Shown: piece by piece, positions 5,607 through 10,811 of the stretch
Numbering within the stretch: the first letter of the stretch is position 1
Layout: the number at the start of each line of letters is the position of its first letter
Notes under the pieces: model-generated
Database searches by the model: none
Told to the model about the DNA's origin: nothing
The model's input: the letters and a program-made list of their open reading frames with translations, nothing else
Translations under genes and position numbers: made by a program
Source of the DNA: Alphaproteobacteria bacterium HGW-Alphaproteobacteria-13
GTDB lineage: Bacteria > Pseudomonadota > Alphaproteobacteria > Sphingomonadales > Sphingomonadaceae
Assembly (NCBI GenBank): GCA_002842935.1
Contig: PHEM01000082.1
Coordinates: 1-10,811 of the forward strand
DNA: 10,811 bases
Direction: 5' to 3'

Positions 5607-7384
5607 GCGAGGATGGCGATTTCCGCATCCGGCCCGGCAAGGTCAAGGACAAAGCGGCCGGACAGGGCCGTAAGGCGCGCGGGTTTGTCGCCCAGGTGCT
5701 GCGCGTCGCCGCGCGGAGTAGTGGCGGCCGGCGCTCGGGCGGCTGGGGTGGATCGCGCCCGCGCGGGCAATCGAACTTCGGCCGGGGCCGCACTGCCTTC
5801 GCGCGCAGTCGCCTGTTCGGATCGGGGCGGCGCGTGCTGGTCAAGGTGGTGCCCGTCACCCGTCTCACGCGCAGCGGCCGGTCCCGGGCACCGCTGTCCG
5901 CGCACATCGCCTATCTCAAACGTGACGGCGTCACCCGCGACGGCTCGCCCGCGCGGATGTTCAACGCGACAAGCGACGGCGCCGACGACCGCGCGTTCAC
6001 GGATCGTTGCAAGGACGACCGGCACCATTTCAGGATCATCGTGTCGCCCGAGGATGCGGCGGACCTCACCGACTTGCGCGAATATACCCGTGATCTCGTC
6101 CGCCAGATGGAGGCGGACCTCGGGACGCGCCTCGAATGGATCGCGGTCGATCATTGGAACACGGACAACCCGCACGTCCATCTGCTGGTGCGCGGCGTCG
6201 ACGACCAAGGCGCCGACCTCGTTATCAACCGCGACTATATCAGCCACAACCTGCGTTCGCGCGCCGAGGAACTGGCGCTGGCCGAACTCGGCCCGAAACC
6301 CGAGCATGAAATCCAGCGCACGCTTACCCAAGAGGTGACAGCCGAACGCTGGACGAAGCTGGATGCCGGGATCACGCGCTCGGCCGACGAACGCGGCGTC
6401 ATTGATCTGCGCCCCGACCGCCCCGGCCCGGACGATCCCCGCGTGCGCCGCCTGATGATCGGACGATTGCAGCATCTGGAGACGATGGGTCTCGCCGTCG
6501 AGGCCGAGTCGGGCGAGTGGGTGATGGCGACAAGCGCGCAAGCGAAGCTGCGCGAATTGGGAACGCGCGGCGACATCATCCGCACCATCGGCCAGGCCTT
6601 GAAGGATCACGGCCAGGACCGGCCGCTCGACAGCTATGCGATCGTGACCGCGCCGCCGGAAAAACCCATCGTCGGCCGGTTGATCGACAAGGGCCTGCAC
6701 GACGAGCTGCATGGCTCGGCCTATGCGGTGATCGACGGGACGGACGGGCGCGCACACCATGTCCGGCTACCGGGCATCGAGGCGCTGGAGCACAGCCCGG
6801 ACATTGGTGGTATCGTTGAGTTGCGCGCAGTCGGGCGGGCGGGTGAGCAGAAGCCGACCCTGTTCCTCGCCACGCGCTCCGATCTCGACCTTGCCGCACA
6901 GGTGAAGGCGCCGGGCGCGACCTGGCTCGACCATCGCCTGATCGAGCGCGGCACGAATATCGGGGCAAGCGGCTTCGGCGCGGAGGTGCGCCGGGCGATG
7001 GACGAGCGCACCGATCATCTCGTGCGCGAGGGACTGGCCCGGCGCTACGGCGAGCGCGTCGTCTTGCAGCGCAATCTTCTCGACACGCTGCGCCGCCGTG
7101 AACTGGATGCGACGGGCGCCGAAATCGCAGGCCGGACGGGACTCGCCTACCGACCCACCAATCCCGGCGACAAGGTCGCCGGTATCTGCCGCCAGCGTCT
7201 CGCGCTCGCCTCCGGCCGCTTCGCCATGGTCGAGAGTCTGGGTGGAGATGGGGGGCTGGGTTTCCGGCTCGTCCCCTGGTCGAACGACCTCGAGCGCCAG
7301 ATCGGCCGCAAGATCGCCGGTGTCGCTCGCGATGGCGGCGGCATCGGCTGGTCGCTGGGCCGCAAGCGCGGCCTCGGTATCTGA
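5603..7384 (+). CDS. MOBP-type relaxase / mobilization nuclease with DUF3363 domain
   Basis: A 593-residue relaxase, VirD2/TraI-like, which nicks oriT, stays bound to the 5' end and leads the strand into the recipient. A basic, Gly/Arg-rich N-terminus (1-80) precedes the nuclease domain: the likely catalytic Tyr 104 in AHIAYLKRDGVTRDG, motif HHFRIIVSPED (141-151), and the metal-binding histidines in DHWNTDNPHVHLLVRG (183-198: His 184, 191, 193). The remainder (~260-593) matches the DUF3363 extension found in relaxases of alphaproteobacterial ICEs, ending in IGWSLGRKRGLGI. The length fits the family. ATG 5603 is used because the relaxase-like sequence starts there (MSEDGDFRIRPGK); the ribosome binding site is weak, so coupling or a longer mRNA may matter. 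The candidate oriT is directly upstream, and traG follows 15 bases after the stop. Confidence 0.92.
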   Translation: MSEDGDFRIRPGKVKDKAAGQGRKARGFVAQVLRVAARSSGGRRSGGWGGSRPRGQSNFGRGRTAFARSRLFGSGRRVLVKVVPVTRLTRSGRSRAPLSAHIAYLKRDGVTRDGSPARMFNATSDGADDRAFTDRCKDDRHHFRIIVSPEDAADLTDLREYTRDLVRQMEADLGTRLEWIAVDHWNTDNPHVHLLVRGVDDQGADLVINRDYISHNLRSRAEELALAELGPKPEHEIQRTLTQEVTAERWTKLDAGITRSADERGVIDLRPDRPGPDDPRVRRLMIGRLQHLETMGLAVEAESGEWVMATSAQAKLRELGTRGDIIRTIGQALKDHGQDRPLDSYAIVTAPPEKPIVGRLIDKGLHDELHGSAYAVIDGTDGRAHHVRLPGIEALEHSPDIGGIVELRAVGRAGEQKPTLFLATRSDLDLAAQVKAPGATWLDHRLIERGTNIGASGFGAEVRRAMDERTDHLVREGLARRYGERVVLQRNLLDTLRRRELDATGAEIAGRTGLAYRPTNPGDKVAGICRQRLALASGRFAMVESLGGDGGLGFRLVPWSNDLERQIGRKIAGVARDGGGIGWSLGRKRGLGI

Positions 7385-7386
7385 AC

Positions 7387-7392
7387 AAGGAG
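7387..7392 (+). promoter_or_regulatory. Shine-Dalgarno AAGGAG for traG
   Basis: AAGGAG lies in the 15-base gap between the relaxase stop and ATG 7400, with 7-base spacing, and clearly selects that ATG as the traG start. Confidence 0.85.
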
Positions 7393-7399
7393 ACTTCCC

Positions 7400-9376
7400 A
7401 TGTCCGCGACCAAAATCCTGTGGGGCCAGATCACCGCCGTTTCGCTGATCGTGCTGATCGCGATCTGGAGCGCGACGCAATGGACGGCATCGGCGCTGGC
7501 GTATCAGCCCGAGCTTGGCCCGCCCTGGTTCACGGCTCTCGGTTGGCCCGTCTATCCGCCGCCGGCCTTCTTCTGGTGGTGGTTCTCGTTCGATGCCTAT
7601 GCCCCCGACATATTCCAGACCGGCGCTTATATTGCCGTCTCCGGCGGATTCGTGTCGATCGCGGTCGCCATAGCGATGTCGGTGTGGCGGGCGCGGGAAG
7701 CGAAGAACGCCGAAACCTATGGCTCGGCGCGCTGGGCGACCGAGGACGAGGTGCGCGCGGCCGGACTGCTCGGCGATAACGGTGTGGTGCTCGGCAAGCT
7801 GGGCCGCGCCTATCTGCGCCACGACGGCCCAGAGCATGTGCTGTGCTATGCACCGACCCGCAGCGGCAAGGGCGTCGGCCTCGTCGTGCCGTCGCTCCTA
7901 ACATGGCCGGACTCGGCGATCGTGCACGACATCAAGGGCGAGAACTGGACGCTCACCGCGGGGTTCCGCGCGCAGCATGGCCGTGTGCTGCTGTTCGATC
8001 CGACCAACGCAGCGTCCGCCGCCTACAACCCCCTGCTGGAGGTGCGCCGCGGCGAACAGGAAGTGCGCGACGTGCAGAATGTCGCTGATGTGCTGGTCGA
8101 TCCCGAAGGTTCGCTCGAACGGCGCAACCATTGGGAAAAGACCTCGCACTCGCTGCTGGTCGGCGCGATTCTGCATGTGCTTTACGCCGAGCCCGACAAG
8201 ACGCTGGCCGGGGTCGCGGCCTTCCTGTCCGATCCGGCGCGGACGATCGAGCAGACATTAGCCGCGATGATGGCGACGCCGCATCTCGGCGAAGCCGGCG
8301 TACATCCGGTGGTGGCGTCGGCTGCGCGCGAGTTGCTCAACAAGAGCGACAACGAACGGTCGGGCGTGCTGTCCACCGCTATGTCCTTCCTCGGTCTCTA
8401 TCGCGATCCGGTGGTGGCGGCGGTCACGCGGGCCTGCCACTGGCGCATCAAGGACTTGGTCGCAGGCGAGCGGCCGGCGACGCTCTACCTTGTCGTGCCG
8501 CCCAGCGATATCAGCCGGACCAAGCCGCTCATTCGCCTGATGCTCAACCAGATCGGCCGGCGATTGACCGAAGAACTGAACCCGACCGGCCAGCGGCATC
8601 GCCTGCTGCTGATGCTCGACGAGTTCCCGGCGCTCGGCCGGCTCGACTTCTTCGAGTCCGCGCTGGCGTTCATGGCCGGCTACGGCATCAAGGGCTTCCT
8701 GATCGCGCAGTCGCTGAACCAGATCGAGAAAGCCTATGGGCGGGACAACGCCATCCTCGACAATTGCCATGTCCGGGTGAGTTTCGCGACCAACAACGAG
8801 CAGACGGGCGAGCGCGTGTCTAAGGCGCTCGGCACAAAGACCGAGATGCGGGCGATGAAGAATTATGCCGGCCACCGGCTCTCGCCCTGGCTCGGGCATC
8901 TGATGGTCTCGCGCTCCGAGACCGCGCGCCAGCTTCTAACCCAGGGGGAGGTGATGCAGCTTCCGCCCGATGAAGAAATCGTCATGGTGTCGGGCGTCCA
9001 TCCGATCCGCGCGAAGAAGGCGCGCTATTACGAGGACCGTCGCCTCGCCGGACGGATCGCGACGCCACCGGAACCGGCGGTCGGCGCGGTGCGTCCCGAT
9101 GACTGGACGGGGCTTGCCGCCGCGGCCGATCCCGGCGCGGTCGCGGCGATCATCCGGGCACAGGAGGACGCCGCCAATAGCGGGCTGCGCCGCGAACCCG
9201 AACTGCCCGATCATGTCGCCATCGTGAAGGAGGCGGCGCCCGCGTCGCCCGCGCAGGAGTTTTCGTTTCCCGAGGACGAGCCTGAGGACGCCGCGCGCCA
9301 GGCGGCGGCGCGGCGCCGGATGCAGGGCATCGCGCGGCAGGCGTCGCTCGACCCCGACGACGGCATCGAACTGTAG
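7400..9376 (+). CDS. traG: TraG/VirD4 type IV coupling protein
   Basis: A 658-residue coupling ATPase that links the relaxase-DNA complex to the type IV secretion channel at the inner membrane. Two N-terminal membrane segments (~11-30 and ~76-95) flank a Trp/Pro-rich periplasmic loop. YGSARWAT (107-114) is the usual start of the cytoplasmic domain. Walker A is APTRSGKGVG (151-160, Lys 157) and Walker B is LLLMLDEF (402-409); NNEQTGERVSKALG fits the conserved C-terminal ATPase region. An acidic, alanine-rich tail (~560-658) is probably the variable recruitment tail. The length is normal for the family. It is preceded by a strong AAGGAG, and its stop is 9 bases before the CopG gene. The order relaxase-traG-copG-trb is standard in alphaproteobacterial elements of this type. 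Confidence 0.95.
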   Translation: MSATKILWGQITAVSLIVLIAIWSATQWTASALAYQPELGPPWFTALGWPVYPPPAFFWWWFSFDAYAPDIFQTGAYIAVSGGFVSIAVAIAMSVWRAREAKNAETYGSARWATEDEVRAAGLLGDNGVVLGKLGRAYLRHDGPEHVLCYAPTRSGKGVGLVVPSLLTWPDSAIVHDIKGENWTLTAGFRAQHGRVLLFDPTNAASAAYNPLLEVRRGEQEVRDVQNVADVLVDPEGSLERRNHWEKTSHSLLVGAILHVLYAEPDKTLAGVAAFLSDPARTIEQTLAAMMATPHLGEAGVHPVVASAARELLNKSDNERSGVLSTAMSFLGLYRDPVVAAVTRACHWRIKDLVAGERPATLYLVVPPSDISRTKPLIRLMLNQIGRRLTEELNPTGQRHRLLLMLDEFPALGRLDFFESALAFMAGYGIKGFLIAQSLNQIEKAYGRDNAILDNCHVRVSFATNNEQTGERVSKALGTKTEMRAMKNYAGHRLSPWLGHLMVSRSETARQLLTQGEVMQLPPDEEIVMVSGVHPIRAKKARYYEDRRLAGRIATPPEPAVGAVRPDDWTGLAAAADPGAVAAIIRAQEDAANSGLRREPELPDHVAIVKEAAPASPAQEFSFPEDEPEDAARQAAARRRMQGIARQASLDPDDGIEL

Positions 9377-9385
9377 GAGCATGTC

Positions 9386-9808
9386 ATGCGTGTCCGACTC
9401 AATGTCTATTTCCCGCCGGAATTGGCCCGCCAGGTGAGCGAACTGGCGATCCGCCGCCGTATCTCGCGCTCGGCGATCGTCGAGGCGGCGGTCGCATCCT
9501 GGATGTCGCCGGACGGCGCCGACCGGCTGGAGGCGGCCTTCGCGCGGCGGCTCGACCGGCTCTCGCGCCAGGTCCAGCGGCTCGAACGCAACACCGGCCT
9601 CACCACCGAGGCGCTGGCGCTGTTTGTGCGCTTCTGGCTGTCGGTGACGCCGCCGCTTCCCGACGAGGAGCATGCGGCCTCCCAGGTGAAGGGCCGCAAA
9701 CGCTATGAGGGCTTCGTCGAGACGCTCGGCCGGCGCTATGCCAGCGGCAAGAGCCTGCTCGCCGAGATACCGGAGGATATCGAACCCAAGCCTGCGGATC
9801 AGCCCTGA
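9386..9808 (+). CDS. CopG-family ribbon-helix-helix protein (traG-trbB linker gene)
   Basis: A 140-residue protein with an N-terminal ribbon-helix-helix: strand RLNVYFPPEL (about 3-13) followed by two helices ending near residue 40 (RRISRSAIVEAAVASWM). The middle (45-75) is a heptad-like Arg/Leu-rich helix (RRLDRLSRQVQRLERN) that could form a coiled coil. A hydrophobic stretch ALALFVRFWLSVTPPLP (~76-92) may be a helix or a weak membrane-associated segment. It probably regulates transcription of the transfer operon or acts as an accessory DNA-binding relaxosome protein. GGAG at 9376-9379, 6 bases before ATG 9386, supports this start; ATG 9381 is in another frame. It is normally followed directly by trbB, but here parDE intervenes. 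Confidence 0.85.
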   Translation: MRVRLNVYFPPELARQVSELAIRRRISRSAIVEAAVASWMSPDGADRLEAAFARRLDRLSRQVQRLERNTGLTTEALALFVRFWLSVTPPLPDEEHAASQVKGRKRYEGFVETLGRRYASGKSLLAEIPEDIEPKPADQP

Positions 9809-9816
9809 CAAGATAA

Positions 9817-9846
9817 TTGGCATATTATGCCATAAGGCGCTATGCT
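9817..9846 (+). promoter_or_regulatory. Probable parDE promoter with overlapping operator palindrome
   Basis: TTGGCA (9817-9822) and TATGCT (9841-9846) are separated by 18 bases and resemble a sigma-70 -35/-10 pair. A near-perfect dyad TGGCATA-T-TATGCCA (9818-9832) overlaps the -35 and spacer. This is where a ribbon-helix-helix antitoxin such as ParD would bind to autorepress its operon. The position, 29 bases before the ParD ATG (9875), fits. The segment is AT-rich compared with both flanks. Binding and promoter activity are inferred. Confidence 0.55.
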
Positions 9847-9874
9847 GCGGGCGTCCGATATGGAGAATCGCGCG

Positions 9875-10165
9875 ATGCCGACCCGCAATGTTGTTCTGAC
9901 CGACCATCAGGCCACGCTGGTCGATACGCTGGTGCGCTCGGGGCATTACCAGAACGCCAGCGAGGTGTTGCGGGAAGGCTTGCGGCTGGTCGAACAGCAT
10001 GCCGCCGAGGACGCGGCCCGGCTTGAAGCTTTGCAGAAGGCGGCCGAGACGGGCTGGAACGACATCGCCGCCGGCCGCTATGCCGATGTTACCGAGGAAG
10101 GGCTGGACGATTTCATCGGCGCTTTGGGTCAGCAAGCCGCGTCGCGTGTCCGCGCCAGCCACTGA
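9875..10165 (+). CDS. parD: ParD-family antitoxin
   Basis: A 96-residue type II antitoxin. Residues 1-45 (MPTRNVVLTDHQ ... ASEVLREGLRLVEQ) are the typical ParD/RHH dimerisation and DNA-binding fold; the rest, with the acidic-alanine helix and GRYADVTEEGLDDFIG, is the toxin-binding tail. Longer in-frame starts at 9842 and 9860 exist, but 9842 overlaps the predicted -10 box. The family begins MxTRNVxLT, and GGAG (9862-9865) sits 9 bases before ATG 9875, so 9875 is chosen. The stop overlaps the parE start by one base (TGATG at 10163-10167), the classic arrangement of coupled antitoxin and toxin. ParD neutralises ParE and with it represses the pair from the adjacent palindrome. The pair would penalise loss of the element. 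Confidence 0.9.
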   Translation: MPTRNVVLTDHQATLVDTLVRSGHYQNASEVLREGLRLVEQHAAEDAARLEALQKAAETGWNDIAAGRYADVTEEGLDDFIGALGQQAASRVRASH

Positions 10166-10533
10166 TGGCGCGCTATCGGCTGTCGGCGGCGGCTCAGGCC
10201 GATATTATCGACATTCTCGCCCGGACGCAGGAGCGCTTCGGCGATACCGCGCGTCATCGGTATGAGGCGCTGATCGTGGCGGCGATCCGCGACATTGCCG
10301 AAAACCCGGCCCGGCCCGGCGCTGCTGAAAGGCCGGAGTTGGGCGCGGGCGCGCAAAGCTGGCATCTGCGCCACAGCCGCGAGCGGGCGCGCACCGCGGC
10401 CGGGACGGTGCGGCGCCCGCGGCATTTCATCATTTTCCGTATCCATGCGTCGGGCACGGTTAAGATCGGCCGCATTCTTTATGACGCGATGGACCTGGAA
10501 CGCCATCGTCCCACGGAGTCGGACTGGTTCTGA
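10165..10533 (+). CDS. parE: ParE-family toxin (RelE/ParE superfamily)
   Basis: A 122-residue toxin of the RelE/ParE fold. The N-terminal helix-hairpin MARYRLSAAAQADIIDILARTQERFGDTAR (shown in part) matches the ParE pattern LSxxAxxDLxxIxxYT. The middle has a basic patch WHLRHSRERAR (~66-76), and the C-terminus shows the conserved strand-turn-strand HFIIFRI ... VKIGRILYDAMDLERH (~96-115). ParE toxins typically poison DNA gyrase; RelE relatives cleave ribosome-bound mRNA. The sequence favours ParE because of the ParD partner. It is somewhat longer than common ParE proteins (~95-105 aa), with an extra basic loop around residues 60-90. All core elements appear present, so the toxin is probably functional. 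Confidence 0.88.
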   Translation: MARYRLSAAAQADIIDILARTQERFGDTARHRYEALIVAAIRDIAENPARPGAAERPELGAGAQSWHLRHSRERARTAAGTVRRPRHFIIFRIHASGTVKIGRILYDAMDLERHRPTESDWF

Positions 10534-10695
10534 CGTTCCGCGACTCGGCGCAGGTTCATGCCCAAAGCGGGGTCTGGCTCGCGCGGCGCTGAACCAGCCC
10601 GACCGCAACGCGCACTTATCTGCCGCCGTCGCTACTACGCCCCGTCATAGGTGTTGCTTCGCGGGATTTCCTGTCTCTCTTGATGTGCCCCTGAC

Positions 10696-10717
10696 GCCGG
10701 GCGGCGGTTCGCCCGGC
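10696..10717. other. Stem-loop in the trbB leader
   Basis: GCCGGGCG (10696-10703) and CGCCCGGC (10710-10717) form a perfect 8-bp GC-rich stem with a GCGGTT loop, 20 bases before the trbB start. There is no T-tract after it, so it is not a standard intrinsic terminator; it could attenuate transcription or mask the ribosome binding site. The rest of the 203-base parE-trbB gap shows no gene or convincing promoter. Confidence 0.5.
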
Positions 10718-10736
10718 CCAATGCAGGGGCTTATCC

Positions 10737-10811
10737 GTGACCGTCCATCCGATCCGTTCCGAGGCGAAGACACGCGGCGCGCGGATGCCGCGCACGGCCC
10801 TCGGCTCGTCG
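10737..10811 (+). CDS. trbB: TrbB, conjugal transfer ATPase, N-terminal start only
   Basis: Twenty-five codons from GTG 10737 to the window edge read VTVHPIRSEAKTRGARM then PRTALGSS. I recognise ...RTALG.. as the beginning of TrbB/VirB11-type secretion ATPases of alphaproteobacterial trb operons (usually MxRTALGxxIxxFLEDP). TrbB is a hexameric cytoplasmic ATPase that powers the Trb type IV channel. AGGGG (10725-10729) lies 7 bases before the GTG and supports it; ATG 10785 is an alternative shorter start. No catalytic motif falls within the window, so the call rests on 25 residues plus the expected order traG-copG-trbB. Confidence 0.75.
   Translation, partial: MTVHPIRSEAKTRGARMPRTALGSS

Noticed and set aside
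5495..6760. A 421-codon minus-strand frame opposite the relaxase
   Set aside because: It mirrors the catalytic domain of a clear relaxase; no motif, start signal or codon preference supports it.
6767..7837. A 356-codon minus-strand frame opposite the relaxase/traG boundary
   Set aside because: It overlaps two certain genes and the traG ribosome binding site, with no recognisable protein features.
8936..10162. A 408-codon minus-strand frame opposite traG, copG and parD
   Set aside because: It spans three genes and the parDE promoter region, and looks like an antisense shadow caused by GC bias.
10696..10717. The 8-bp GC hairpin as a rho-independent terminator of the parDE operon
   Set aside because: No run of T follows the stem (CCAATGCAGG instead), and it is much closer to trbB than to parE.
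1..10811. tRNA, rRNA, CRISPR arrays, insertion sequences or an integrase
   Set aside because: Reading the window by eye found no cloverleaf, rRNA segment, spaced repeat array, transposase or recombinase motif, and no terminal inverted repeats.

Overview
The window looks like part of a conjugative element (an ICE or plasmid-derived transfer region) from an alphaproteobacterium, most likely a sphingomonad. That placement is inferred from high GC, G/C-ending codons, and a gene set familiar from alphaproteobacterial elements: DUF2840, TraF peptidase, DUF736, lytic transglycosylase, DUF3363 relaxase, TraG/VirD4, CopG, trbB. No integrase, attachment site or replication gene is visible here, so ICE versus plasmid cannot be settled.

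Layout. Positions 1-~477 are chromosomal housekeeping DNA: the 3' end of nagZ and, overlapping it by ATGA, the first ~44 codons of scpA. scpA then breaks off inside its N-terminal domain and runs in frame into unrelated sequence, stopping at 516 on top of the next gene's start. From ~478 the sequence is element DNA. A PP-loop (PAPS reductase-family) gene overlaps a C5-cytosine methyltransferase gene, which overlaps DUF2840, which overlaps traF; traF overlaps DUF736, and a lytic transglycosylase follows after 3 bases. A 238-base, lower-GC gap then holds a long dyad and an IncP-like nick sequence, a strong candidate oriT. It lies directly upstream of the MOBP-type relaxase, which is followed by traG and a CopG-family gene. 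A parDE toxin-antitoxin pair with its own likely promoter/operator comes next, then ~200 bases of leader and the first 25 codons of trbB at the window edge. Every gene is on the + strand, mostly with overlaps or gaps under 20 bases, which suggests one transfer operon plus an autonomous TA cassette.

How the parts fit. The relaxase would nick oriT. TraG would deliver the nucleoprotein to a Trb-type secretion channel, whose genes start with trbB and continue off the window. TraF and the transglycosylase would mature the pilus and open the cell wall. ParDE would stabilise the element. The PP-loop/methyltransferase pair is probably a DNA-modification or anti-restriction module.

Most unusual points: (1) the methyltransferase appears to use two reading frames, with a motif-rich central segment (~2163-2837) in the +1 frame, a CCCC run at its entry and a correctly phased A_AAG_GGA slippery heptamer at its exit; (2) the abrupt scpA/element junction; (3) the putative oriT.
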